Origin: Anadara kagoshimensis
Taxonomy: Eukaryota; Mollusca; Bivalvia; Arcoida; Arcidae
Length of the DNA stretch: 64,000 bases
Direction of reading: 5' to 3'
Assembly (NCBI GenBank): GCA_021292105.1
Contig: CM037875.1
Coordinates: 57,957,908-58,021,907 of the forward strand
Program-made: the position numbers and the translations under genes
Notes under the pieces: model-generated
Seen by the model: the letters and a program-made list of their open reading frames with translations, nothing else
Databases searched by the model: none
What the model was told of the DNA's origin: nothing
Shown here: one piece after another, positions 1-14,200 of the stretch
How positions within the stretch are numbered: the first letter of the stretch is position 1
Layout: every line of letters starts with the position of its first letter

Positions 1-1193
1 ATACCTACAACATTCTAATATACATGCCTTTACAAAATGTTTATAGTTTTCGAGATAATTAACCATTTTGGTTTTGTTTCGTATCTGTGACCTTGACCTT
101 TGAATCCATGACCTTTTTCTATACATCAAAATGATCGTTGCATCGATACCTACAACATTCTAATATATATGCCTATACAAAATGTTTATAGTTTTTGAGA
201 TAATTAACCATTTCGGTATTGTTTTGCATCTGTGACCTTGACCTTTGAACCCATGACCTTTTTCTATACATCAAAATAATCGTTGTATCAATACCTACAA
301 CATTCTAATATACATGCTTATACAAAATGTTTATAGTTTTCGAGATAATTAACCATTTTGGTTTTGTTTCGCATCTGTGACCTTGACCTTTGAACCCATG
401 ACCTTTTTCTATACATCAAAATGATCGTTGCATCAATACCTACAACATTCTTATATATATGCCTATACAAAATGTTTATAGTTTTCGAGATAATTAACCA
501 TTTCGGTATTGTTTCGCATCTGTGACCTTGACCTTTGAACCCATGACCTTTTTCTATACATCAAAATGATTGTTGTATCAATACCTACAACATTCTAAAA
601 TACATGCCTATACAAAAAGTTTATAGTTTTCGAGATAATAATTATTATCAGAGGTAAAAAAAATTAGGTCACGACCTTCACAATCGACCTTGACCTCATT
701 TTAAAGATACTAACAAGAAGATGTCAAAACTGAAAACCCCATGTCATTATCTGGTCAAATAGTCAAGTTATAACAGTTTGAAGCTATTTTAAGATTTTTT
801 CAAAATTAAACGCAAAAACGCGTAACCTATTTTTTATCCGAATTTCACAAAATGAACAAACTATAGGCTTAAGACCCTAGAGAAGCCAAATATCACATCA
901 GATTTTTTCTCCAATCATTGGTTTCGGAGAAGAAGATTTTTTAAGATTTTTGCACCCCTAGGTCACCTTGACCTAGTTATGGTAGCCATAGCAACGCCAC
1001 GAACAAATCTGAATTGCACCGGCCCATATATACTTTTGACAAAGTTTCATTAAAAACTGTCCAGTAGTTTCAGAGGAGAAGTCGAAAATAGGTGTTAACG
1101 ACGCACACACGCACACACGCACACACGCACACACGCACATACACACGCTGCGCTATGCCATAAGCTCACATGACCTTCGGTCAGGTGAGCTAA
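1..1193 (+). mobile_element. Helitron-like non-autonomous element with ~145-bp tandem core (left end outside window)
   Basis: Positions 1-645 hold about 4.4 copies of a ~145-bp unit, beginning ATACCTACAACATTC at 1, 146, 291, 436 and 581. A unique ~430-bp stretch and a CACACGCA microsatellite (~1102-1140) follow. The end is a short hairpin (TGACC-TTC-GGTCA at 1171-1183) and then GGTGAGCTAA. A 3' hairpin shortly before CTRR is the Helitron terminus rule, and tandem core plus microsatellite recalls bivalve pearl-type elements. No Rep/helicase ORF is present. The family name is inference. Confidence 0.55.
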
Positions 1194-1353
1194 AAATGCT
1201 GTTTTTATTCTCTCATCATAATCTTACAGGCAAATGGCATTTTCATCCTAGATCAATATTTAAATCTCCATATTTTAGTTGTAATCTTTTCTTTTTGACC
1301 ATCAAAAAATTGTATCTAAATATCATTTATGTTTATGACAAAACATAGCCTAC

Positions 1354-1428
1354 CTGTATATGACCCATGTATGCTTGCACCACATCTAGACCATACTCCT
1401 CTATCAGTTCTGTAATAAGTCTTATACC
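1354..1428 (-). CDS. OPLAH: OPLAH exon 25, last exon in window (residues 937-961)
   Basis: It encodes [20 protein letters not shown] and MGHIQ, ending in phase 0 at a donor on the left. The following conserved segment (NAELAVRDML in relatives) is not found in 1-1353, so the next exon is outside the window. Confidence 0.93.
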
Positions 1429-4400
1429 CTGAACAAATATATTAAAAAAAAACAACATGTGACAATTATTTGATAAAATATTCATTTCAAAGTTAATTTT
1501 GTATGTTTGGGTACATGCCTCTTCAAGTGACTAACATAATTATGTTACAAATGTCTTGCATATCTCCAATCTCCTTCATCACATTCAGACAAAAATAAAA
1601 AGTGAAGTAATAATCAATTACTTAAAGCCAACTACAAACACTCCTGTACAATTAATGTAAATCTTACCTTCAACAAGAGGGGAAAAGAAAAAGGGGGAAG
1701 ACCTAAGTCCACATAGAGGAGAACGGCTGAAAAGGAAAGAAATGCTGCCGGATGAACCAACTGGAACACAGCAAAGATTGCAGTGAAGGAAGGGCAAAAA
1801 TGGAAAGATAGCATTACGGCCTTGTGTGCCTTCTGGCAAGGAGAGCATTAAGGTTAAGGTTACCTTCTGATTGGCTGCCACCTGCGCTTTCAGATCACTA
1901 AGATTATCATGTAGATTACGGGTGCCACTACTACCAGGGTATTTGCTAGGTTCATTCAATGCTTCCGTCACAGCTGTAAATATTGAAGTAAAAAGCATCC
2001 AAAATAGGATTCAAAATGACATCTTATAACTTATGTTAACCAAACAACTATCAATCTGTTTTATTGGAGATGTTCATCTAGTTGGTCAATATGCAGTTTC
2101 AAATGAATATTTGTCCATTTTTAATAAGCTACAACTAATTTGATGAATTTCCTAAAGACCACTAATAGTGAAATTGATTAATAACATATGCATGTAAAAT
2201 TCAGGTTCAACAGTTTAACCGAACAACATTCAAGTCAAATTTATTAGCTTTGAACATGCATCTCCAATACTTTCAAACATTTTTACTGTGGCATTGTTCA
2301 TAAACACTAACGTTTGTACAGAATTATTGTTCTATGGTTAAAAAAGGTTTACATTGTATATTCCTGGAATAACATTATTTGTTGGGGGAAAACATGAAGT
2401 TATACAGTTTCATATTCCATAAAAATAATAGTGCCGCAAAAATGTAATAGAGAATCATATGATATGCTAGTGAACCCCATTATCTTGTCTAATAATGGGT
2501 TTTGCCGGTATGCGCTATGTACGTTAAAGGGAGTTGATCACATGGTAAAGCAGCAAACCCATTGTCTGAAAATGGGTTTCACCAGTGTACCACATGATAC
2601 CCTCTAATGTTTATAAATGATATTATTCCAGGAATTCACTAGGTTAACATTTTTTTAAACATCCCAGACAAACATTAAGAGGTGTTGATTGCATGGAACT
2701 CTGTTATCAATGTATAATCTCAAAGACATCCTTGAGGGAAAATTTGTTATTTATTTTACCTTCTTCTCTGAATACACCGTTTTCTACAAGTTTAAATGAT
2801 TTAAATACAGCCCCTTCTTCTTGTATACATTTGGAATGTGGTGGCATCGATCCTGGTGTTATACCACCAATGTCGGCATGGTGACCACGACTTGCCACAA
2901 AAAATACTGGTCTGTGTGTTTGTTTGCTGAATACCTGTAAAACAAAGATATTATTTATCATATGTAAACTACTAGCATTATCAGTACTACCGGTATACAA
3001 AATTTAATTCCATTCTTATAATTAAAATTTATTGCATAAAATCTTATTTTGGTAAATATGTCAGACATTTATAATTGTTTTTAATCATACAATATATAAT
3101 GCAACATGTACAATTCAAGACAACACACATTCATCCAAGTTGGTTTCTTTTCATAATTCAAAATACAAAAAACAAATATGGCCAGCATTTTGTGTCTGTC
3201 AACATTTTGCTATAACAACTGACTCACTGAATCACATCAGAGTTAGATTTATATGATCTAAATAATTAAGCAGATTGAACAACAAATTACTGGCAAAACA
3301 GTTTGAACACCATAGTTATAACTTACAGGTGTAATGACAGTAAGATCGGGAAGATGGCTGCCTCCTGCCTGGGGGTGATTTGATAATATTACATCTCCAT
3401 CTTTTATTTTATCACCAAGTTGTCCTATCTGTAAAATAACATAAAATAGTATAAAAATTGATAATTGATAATGGGGATTTGACTATTGATCTCTTTTCTG
3501 ATGATTTTACAAATGGTATAACTTATAATCTGAAATATCAATTATAAATTGGTTCATTTTGAGCTACAACTAGCATTTTCCAGAGGGGGACTAAAGATAT
3601 CTTTGTTCAAAGTCATGGCACCTAAGTTAAAGGTAAATTGATACAGGATTGTACCAATGGAATTCACTTTATTAAATTAGGATTGGGTTAATTAGTCTCA
3701 GACTTGATAACTTTAAATCACTTGTAGATTAGTTACAGGTTATTACCAAGACAGATTTTTACAATGTTTTTATTACACCTTCCTCAAAATTGTTTGGCTA
3801 GGGGTAGAATAGAAAAGCTATGTGTCAGTAATTGAGGTGACAAAGCATTCTAGGTTCTTGGACCAGTGAAGTACAGCTTAGTGATGACATCATGAAGTAT
3901 AACTAATTGCCCTTACTTTAACTAACTAATGTATGGGCAGATACATGTACTAGTATTTAAGCCTGAATAACTCAACAATACTCAGACATACATTTGATAC
4001 TTTTGACAAGGCAGCATGAATCTTTTTTTTGCTTTCATTCTGGCATACTAAGGAATACAGTTGGTACATGAGTTGTAAAATTAGTGTGACAAAGGTTATT
4101 ACTAGTGAGACAACCTACCTGATATTGTACTGTCTCCTGCATAGCACCAAGATGTACAGGTATGTGTGGAGCATTGGCCACTAGACCACCATCTGGACCA
4201 AACATGGCACAGGAAAAATCCAATCTCTCCTACAAATTACAAATATTACATAAAATTACTATTCATACTCATTTGATAATAATGTAAGCATTATTCAATA
4301 AAATTCTGCATAAAATTTCAACATCAAATTTCTGACATCATTATGATTTTATCAGTACTCAAACATTAAATTCATTAGTTTCTTTTAAGTCTTACGGTAA

Positions 4401-7400
4401 TTCCAATTCTAACTTCAAATTCATAAATAAATCATATTTTATCTTTTCATTGTGATTAAACCAAATAAAACCTTTATCATTATAACTATATTCATGCGTA
4501 CAATTGAGGACCAAAGGCCATTATCTTAATAATTATTTGTATACATTGTAACTTACTTTGATATTTGTTGAGATTGATGTTCTCTGCAAGATTCTGTAAG
4601 AGATTAATATAACTGATTCATACAAAAAATATTGAAGTTTAAATTACAGGATAAATGAATCATCAAAATTGAAAGTGACACTGAAGTAAAAATATAGAGA
4701 ACAATCTTAAAATGAACAGAATAAAGAATATTTTGATGAAAAACAGTTGGGAAAAAAATTGAAAACACAATTACATGTTTCAATGTTTAATGTTCCAATT
4801 AATAAAATTTTACTGGAGTAATCAATATTACTGCAATATACCACAATACAAATGATAACAGTTAATTTATGACTACATTTTTAATTAAGCTATTTATTCA
4901 TTCTCTCTAACACTGAATTGACTACATAGTAAGGTGAACATTATACCAAATAGGGTTTTCAATTAGTAACCACATGATGCTCTGTAAATTCTGTAAACTT
5001 TGTACATAGGAAACCATTATTTCCATCAGACATGGAACAGAATTTAATGTTTCTTACATTAACATCGTTTCAGGAAATTCCACCTGAAGTTTCCAATGGT
5101 TAATAAAAACAATCGGTTTCCATACAAGGAAAGGAGGCCTAAATTCTTTTACAAAATCAAAGTTACAGCAACAGTTGAATTAAGGACAAACAGAAAAAGT
5201 TGAATGGAATAATAGAGTTTTAAGTCCAAGTCAGGAATCTTTCACTTATATCTAGTTCATGGATAGTGGAAGAAACCCTGAGTACCCAAAGAAAACAACT
5301 GACCTTTGGCAAGCAAACTGACCGACTTTCTTACACTAGGATCTGTCCAGAGTAGGGTTTGAACCTAGGTGGTAAGAGGCAATGTGATCTGTAAGTGCAT
5401 GTTTAAGACCACTTGGCCACCAAGAAAAAAGGGAAGTAATATTAATGATAAAACTTATAGATTTCCACCTCAACATTCAAGATATAGACGTAAAAACGGA
5501 CCACTAGTTACCTGCCCATTTGTTCAGCAATACTCATAAATCTGTGTGAAAATATAGATAATTGTATAGCATCTAAATCTGGTCCGATTCTCTGGATTGT
5601 ACCACTACCAATCTGATATGTAAAAAAAAAGTAAAATTATTCTAAATCTGGTCCTATTCTCTGGGTTGTACCACTACCAATTTGATATGTGAAAAAAATA
5701 TAAAGTAAAATTATTATCCAAAGTTGTCATAGGTATATCAGATGTCTACCTTAGACATAACATATTGTAAGTCATGAATTATGCTACATCAAGTAATATA
5801 AAAATCCACTTTATGTTCAAAGATTAATGCAAATTTATTCATATTTTATCATTTTATATAAAGAGAATTAAAATCACAATTCAAATATTTGATTTTTCTC
5901 TTTCCAAGATCAATGCATGGCTAAATTAATTATCCCCATGTCAATGTGACATATACTGTATATGTAATGTACATGATGCATGCCTAACAATATATCTAAA
6001 TTGTTCTTGAGAAATTCTTAAATGCCACATCATGATTTCAGGAAAACACCAAAATTCTTTAACATCTCTAAACAAGTTCCAGTACCAGCATCTTACCTGG
6101 ATTTTAATATCACCACTAACTGTTATACTGGCAACACACCCTGGTTCTACCAATACTGTACTGTTAAAGAAATCAAATCAAATTTTATACATAAAATAAA
6201 ATCTTACATCAAAGGTCTGGTATATGAAGTATTCTAACATGACTTGCTTTTTTCTTGATATGAAACCTTGAACAAGAGGCCCATGGACCTTAACACTCAC
6301 CTGTGACCTTTGAACCCATGAGCTTCATTCAAATATCAAAATGATAATTCGGCCAATATTCTAATATACATCCCTATACAAAAAGTTTATAGTTTTTGAG
6401 ATAAATAATCATCTCAGTACTTGTTTGTATCTGTGATCTTGACATTTGAACCCATGCTCTTCATTCATCTATCAAAATGACCACTGTGCCCGTACTAACA
6501 ATATTCTAATATACATGCCTATACAAAAAGTTAATAGTTTTTAAGATAATTAACCATTTAGGTATTCATTCGCATCTGTGACCTTGACCTTTAAACCCAT
6601 GAGCTTCATTCATATATCAAAATGATCATTAGGATAATACCTAAATAGTCTAATATACATGCCTATACAAAAAGTTCATAGTTTTTGAGATAAATAATCA
6701 TTTCAGATCTTGTTCACATCTGTGACCTTGACCTTTGAACCCATAACCTTCATTCATATATCAAAATGGTTGTTAGGCTAATACCTACAATATTCTAATA
6801 TACATGCATATCCAAAAAGTTAACAGTTTTCAAGATAAATAACCATTCAGGTATTCATTCACATCTGTGACCTTGACCTTTGAACCTATGACCTTCATTC
6901 ATATATCAAAATGATCGTTAGGATAATACCTAAAATATTCTAATATACATGCATATCCAAAAAGTTAACAGTTTTCAAGATAAATAACCATTCAGGTATT
7001 CATTCACATCTGTGACCTTGACCTTTGAACCTATGACCTTCATTCATATATCAAAATGATCGTTAGGATAATACCTAAAATATTCTAATATACATGCATA
7101 TCCAAAAAGTTAACAGTTTTCAAGATAAATAACCATTCAGGTATTCATTCACATCTGTGACCTTGACCTTTGAACCTATGACCTTCATTCATATATCAAA
7201 ATGATCGTTAGGATAATACCTAAAATATTCTAATATACATGCCTATACAAAAAGTTAATAGTTTTCAAGATATATTGACAAATACATAATTTTTAGCAAT
7301 TTCCCCACTCAGCACCTTACCATTTCCCCATTTTGAGCCCCATGGCTACCATTTGTGCAAATCTGAAACTAGATGACCTAAGGATGTTATATATGAAATA

Positions 7401-8193
7401 AATAAGGTATATGTCTTGTAGATTCAGAGGAGAAGATTTTTAAAGTTTTTCACTATTTCCCCCCTTATGGGGCCCCAAGGGGACATAACTCCTTCATTTG
7501 TGCAAATCTGAGAGGGCTTCACCCAGGCATGATGGTTACCAAGTTTCATTAAATTTGGCCCAGTGGTTTTGGAGGAGAAGATTAAAATGTAAAAAGTTTA
7601 CGCACGACGGACGACGGACGACGGACGACGCACGACGGACGAAGATGGATAGCAATAGCTCATCTGAGCTTTCAGCTCAGGTGAGCTAAAAAACCAACTA
7701 TGGTAAAACAAATGATATACCCATTTTGATGTCATGTTATGTGTTGCAAACAGTGCATGTGACATAATTTTTATGCATAAAATTCATTTTATTTCAATGG
7801 CAGCAATATCAACACAAGAATTGTACTAGTGTACAAGTAAACGTTTTTGTATTATATTTCTGAAGAAAGGGTTTACAGCGTTTATTAAAATCCTTGTTAT
7901 TTCAGTTATGTTAGAATAGAAATAAGTCAACATCTACCCATGGTATACATTCAAATAATAGACAACCCATTGCTCCCATGTAGCAAATCTATCGAAAGGT
8001 GATATACACTTCTGCATGTGACAGTCAATGGAAATGCAAACAAATTACTATTACCAGTATATTAAATTTTGAGATTTTATGTGTGTCTTGTTACCTATTT
8101 GAACTAAAACAAAATATAACATGTATAACAAATGCTAAAACTTCCCAATTTACAGAAAACAAAATCATTTACATGTATTTATATGTACTTAAA

Positions 8194-8243
<50 letters not shown>

Positions 8244-11200
8244 CATGATTTACAAGGTGTAATTACCTGTTGCCATTCATAATTATAGCTGGTCCATTGA
8301 TCACATGACCTGATGATAAATTTTGTAGTATGTAAACTCCTGTCTCCTGGTAACCATTGTCAAAGTAACATTTTGTCACCTATAGAAAACATGAATTGTA
8401 ACAATGACCAATTCCTTGATGTTGTAAAACTAGTACTTCATTACCAACAGGTACAGAAATGTAAATTATTATACAAAATTATCCTGAAAATAACATTAAC
8501 TTGTGCCATATAAGATTTTAAAGAACAATTTACAATAATATTTGTCATATGTGAAAATATCTAAGGTAAATCATGTAATCATATCTAAACTAGTATCTCT
8601 GATACATGAATTTAAAGTTCCTAACATATATTATGTGTGAAGTTATATGTCTTTCTTACCATGTCAACTTGTGGAGTATCAGAAGATGCCGGTAACACCT
8701 CGTCTGTATCTACGAATGCCTTACCAACACCTCGTATCCTGATGTCATCCACTATAACGGGTCTATCAGGCAGTGTAAATCCGAACTCTGTCTGATACCT
8801 GTTAACAAACCAACAAGTACAATGTAATATATTTATATTTCTGAGTAAGTGAAGAAGCCAAATAAGCTTTATTTCATCTATTCAGAGCTAATTTTTATAT
8901 GTCTGATGTGTAATTAACATCTTCTTGTATAGCATACACTTTCTGTGTATGTCATTTCAAGTGATTTGATTTTACTACCAATATAACTTTGAGCACATCA
9001 ATATAAACTTATCATTTCTCACAACACAGGACCCATTCAGACCTAGCCTGCATTGACTGAATATTATTTATGTAGAAACCAGCATTCTGCATTGTTCATC
9101 CCCAAATTGTTTCTGGCTGAAAACTGGCAAGTTCAAAGTACCATTATAAACATTTTATGAAAACTTCCACACTTCAAAACAATAATGGAGGTGCATGTCT
9201 TCAATATATCCAAAATAAATAAAATGTAGTAAAAATTTTCATTTAATCCTAAACTAATTGCAATAGTTACAGATAACATAATGTACTCCTGATTCTTCCA
9301 GACCAGTTTTTAGTGGTCAGCAAAACAGGTGAAAATATTCAATCACAGTATTTACCTATGTCAATTTTACCAAGGCTTGCTTTTTGAGAAATTACGAAAG
9401 TTCAATATTCTTTTAATATTTACCTCTCCTGGAATGCTGCTCTGAAATCACCAAATTTACTTGATCCCTTAATGGCTGGGAACATTTCCGTGGAAACCAT
9501 TAATGCACAATCTGTTCTGTCATATCTCATGTGTAAAAATGGTTGTGTACTGATCTGATTTCTGTTAGAATAAAAACATTTGTGATTGTATCAAGTAGAA
9601 ATTGGTTGAAATCTCAAATTGTCACAAAAATATTTTTTGTCTTTAAAATATATAAAAAATAATTCTGTATCTTTTTACAAAATTTTACTAAAAAATTCTA
9701 ACGAATACCAAATTTATGATGTCATTTATGACGTAGCTATTTAGGTATCACCCAATTGTAAATGCGCTTAAAACTACTTTAATTTACAAAAATTATCGGA
9801 AATTCTAACAATATAGGGACCTTAAGTCAACTACAATTTTTCAGTCACATGCGGTATAAATGTAGTATTCATTTGCTTGTTGTATAGAATATATGTCTCC
9901 ATGTTGAACACTGTGTTGTTGATAAAGGTGCACAGGTACCTGTTTTCACGGCAATGATCGCGGTATCATGATGACGTCGTTCTTATAACTGTTACGTCAC
10001 AATACTGAAAATGTTGACGTGGAGATTTTGACCGATTTCTACTTGATACAATCACATTTTAATTTTATGATTATTATTATATTGTTACTGCTTCTGTTAC
10101 CGTTTTCCATTTTAAAGTTTGTTTTCATAAAAAGCATGCAGTTTTATCTGACAGATTAAATAATATTTAAAGCAACGTTAAAACTAAATGGTCCTAATAG
10201 AAGACCTAAACTAGAAAAACTGTGAGCCACAAGCTCGCAAAAAAAAAACCCCGCTCCCCCCACATAAAAAAAATCCATCTTTGTTCATAGTAATGCTAGA
10301 GTACTTACCTGTTAAACCCCTGTCTCAGTAATTCATCTTACATACTTTGTTCACAGTAATGCTAGAGTACTTACCTGTTAAACCCCTGTCTCAGTAATTC
10401 ATCGGTACACACTTTGTTCACAGTAATGCTAGAGTACTTACTTGTTAAATCCTTGTCTCAGTAATTCATCGGTACACACCTTGTACTTACCTGTTAAACC
10501 CCTGTCTCAGTAATTCATCTGTACACACCTTGTACTTACCTGTTAAACCCCTGTCTCAGTAATTCATCTGTACACACCTTGTACTTACCTGTTAAACCCC
10601 TGTCTCAGTAATTCATCCATACACACCTTATTCTTACCTGTTTAATCCCTGCCTCAGTAATTCATCAGTACACACCTTGTACTTACCTGTTAAACCCCTG
10701 CCTCAGTAATTCATCAGTACACACCTTGTACTTACCTGTTAAACCCCTGTTTCAGTAATTCATCTGTACACACCTTATTCTTACCTGTTAAATCTCCCTG
10801 CCTCAGTAATTCATCTGTACACACCTTGTACTTACCTTTTAAACCCCTGTCTCAGTAATTCATCTGTACACACCTTGTTCTTACCTGTTAAATCCCTGCC
10901 TAAATAATTCATCTGTACACACCTTGTACTTACCTGTTAAACCTCTGTCTCAGTAATTCATCCGTACACACCTTATTCTTACCTGTTAAATCCCTGCCTC
11001 AGTAATTCATCCGTACACACCTTGTTCAGCTCCTCTATTCTCTTATCAATATATTTAAATGACTCTACAAAATATTGTAAAATATTTTCTAAATGAAAGT
11101 AAAAATGTTCCTCTCAGGCAAGTCCAAAATATGTTATGAATTAAGCATAAACATTTGAATACCTTTGTATATCCTTTCAAATTTAGTGTTTCAGAACTGA

Positions 11201-14200
11201 ATCTTGATAAAGGCATTATAGCAGAAATATTGACATTGAGCTGACATTTTGTTGTTTTTCAATAGATTTTCCACTTAGGAAATAATATCAAGCAAGTCAT
11301 GTTTAACTGTTTCATTAAACTAATGAAACCTTGATCAATGGGCCTAAATGTGCATTAGTTAGTACATATGAAATGTTCAACATCTAGAATATTAAACAAC
11401 TGGGCCCTGACATTCATTTAGTTAGACCCTATAAGTGTAATTCATAGTAATTAACTACCCTAGATGTACTATATATCATTGTAAATGAAATCTTAGACAT
11501 TAAGTAAAGAGAAGTGAGATCCATATAACAAACCTTTAGAGTAAGTTTTGGCACATGGTTCTTGTGCTTCGTGTACCACATCAGCTAAAGCCATACCATA
11601 AGCTGACAGGATTCCTGCATACCTACAATAACAAGTCATACAGGTTACTGTAACCATGGCAAAACAACAATGTCTATAGTGGTCTGTAAGTCATACAGGT
11701 TTCTGTAACCATGGAAAAATAACAATGTCTATAGTGGTCTGTAAGTCATACAGGTTTCTGTAACCATGGAAAAACAACAATGTCTATATTGTCTGTAAGT
11801 CATACAGGTTTCTGTAACCATGGAAAAACAACAATGTCTATAGTGGTCTGTAAGTCATACAGGTTTCTGTAACCATGGAAAAACAACAATGTCTATATTG
11901 TCTATAAGTCATACAGGTTTCTGTAACCATGGAAAAACAACAATGTCTATAGTGGTCTGTAAGTCATACAGGTTTCTGTAACCATGGAAAAACAACAATG
12001 TCTATAGTGGTCTGTAAGTCATACAGGTTTCTGTAACCATGGAAAAACAACAATGTCTATATTGTCTATAAGTCATACAGGTTTCTGTAACCATGGAAAA
12101 ACAACAATGTCTATATTGTCTATAAGTCATACAGGTTTCTGTAACCAAGTTAAAACAACAACACTCATATTCCTCAAGCAAAATAAACAAATATATGCAT
12201 TTAAAACTAATAAAATACATGCATTTAACAGATTTTTCATTTATATGTACTTAGTCAAGCAATTTAAATTGTAAACTTGTAAAGTCAATAACACGAAAAT
12301 CAAATTTGGGCATTTTCTTTTTACATTTTCAAACATCAGTATAATTCGTACCTATGTACATAAACTTGTGACATTCCTAGTGACCTAGCTATTGCACATG
12401 CATGTTGTCCTCCAGCTCCACCAAAACATGCCAATACATGACGTGAGGTATCATGTCCCTTAGCCTGAAAGTAAAAGAAAAAAAATTGCTACCTGTGTAT
12501 AACTTAGACTGTAGAATCTTAAAACTTCTAGTTCTACATGTACTAATGTTGTATACAGTTCCAAGCTTTTAGGTCTTTCAATTTATGGATGAAATCTGTT
12601 TAAAGGCTTTTAGTATTGAAGGCCACCACAACCTTAAATGAAGGATGTGGTCAACCTTCTACCCAACCATAGTAGCTATTTAATCAATGATGCTAAACAT
12701 AAAGCTGCAAGCTTTTAGGTCTTTCAGTTCATTCCAAGAAGCCATTTTAACCCTCTTGCTGCCAAACGGACATATGTGTATTCTACCGACAGCCTGCCAT
12801 ACGGACAAATACATTGTATGTCCTTTCAATCCAAATGACAACTCTTGGTTAAAATACTAAGAGATAATCAATTTCTTTTGAAAAGTAAACAAAAATGTAA
12901 AATGTTGACTATTGAGATTATAATCTACAATTAACTAATGTCGTCATATGACTACAAGCGTCTGATGTCATATTCTTATGTTGATGTCATATCATTTCGC
13001 ATTGTGAACTTTAATTTGGCACTGCCAATGTTGCGTTAAATAATTAAGTTGGCAGCAAGAGGGTTAAAAGTTTCATTAATGAAAATTGCTGTGACCTTGA
13101 ATGAAGATCAAATAAAACAAACTTTGCTTTGCAAACTTGATAGCCCTTAATGTACAAATGTTCTAAATATAGTTTCAATCTTCTGTGCCTTTTAAAGGTT
13201 TAAGTACTAAAGGTTTCTGTGGCCTTGTTCAACTGATGACAAATGAGAGATAACACATGACAACAGACAAAAAGCCACCAAAATTGGTATATGTAATTAG
13301 CCTCTACCTGAGTTAATGCTCTGATTGGACGACACATTGTTTCATTAGCAACCCGTATAAATCCCATAGCAACCTCCTCTACTGTCATAGAATCTGTTTG
13401 ACCCTCTTGTGTAGCCAAGAAATCATTAACCTAGAGAAAAACAAAAATATTGAAACAAATATGTTTTATATGATTACATATTTATTTTAATGATGCACCA
13501 AATCTAGCAAATCAATGGATACGACAGTTCAGCACAAAACATTATTCTGTACATTAATGAACTCCATTACAATCTTATTACAGACATTCCTCTTTTCTGA
13601 GAGTTCAAATGATGATATACGTCATGCAGGCAAGTTTAGATGATGTCACAGAATCAGAACAAGGTGTGAGGAGTTTGGTAATACATTTTGTTGAAATTGT
13701 GTGATAAGATTCATTACCTCTGAGGTTAATTTCTGAAATGCTTTTAATGTAGCTGCATAATCTAGAGGCTGGTCCTGTGTCCTTCCAAATATTTTTGGGA
13801 AGTAATCAGGAAGCAGACGACCCAGACAAAGATTGGCATCTGTTATTGTCAGAGGACCACCTGGAAATACATAATGTACATCAAATAAATCAAGATTATT
13901 GTAAACCAACTTTTATTCACATGTGATTAACTTCCACTGGTTTCGCAAGGACAAAATAATCACAAAAGTTGTTTTCGAATTTGTTTCTGAAAATGGTAAT
14001 ATTTAGATCAAATATTTAGCTTTAATCCATATCATGAAAGTTAACAATCAGGAAATAGTTTTAGCAAGAGAATCACAAAGGTAAAAAGCTGCAAATAAAA
14101 TTTGGTTTAACGTATTTTTGAAAAATATCTAAATGTCAGATTTCATCACATGCTTGTTAAGGCTGCTACAACACTATCTTTATTAACAGACCACATGTCC

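Noticed and set aside
1..1353. Further OPLAH exons at the left edge
   Set aside because: None of the conserved C-terminal OPLAH blocks is found in any minus-strand frame; the stretch is a transposable element and intron.
10278..11033. CRISPR-like array of regular repeats
   Set aside because: Units are contiguous with no unique spacers, and the genome is eukaryotic; the same holds for the arrays at 18.5, 24, 43.6, 45.5 and 61.1 kb.
12002..12274. Small ORFs on both strands
   Set aside because: They cross the ~55-bp intronic array of OPLAH and only reflect its sequence.
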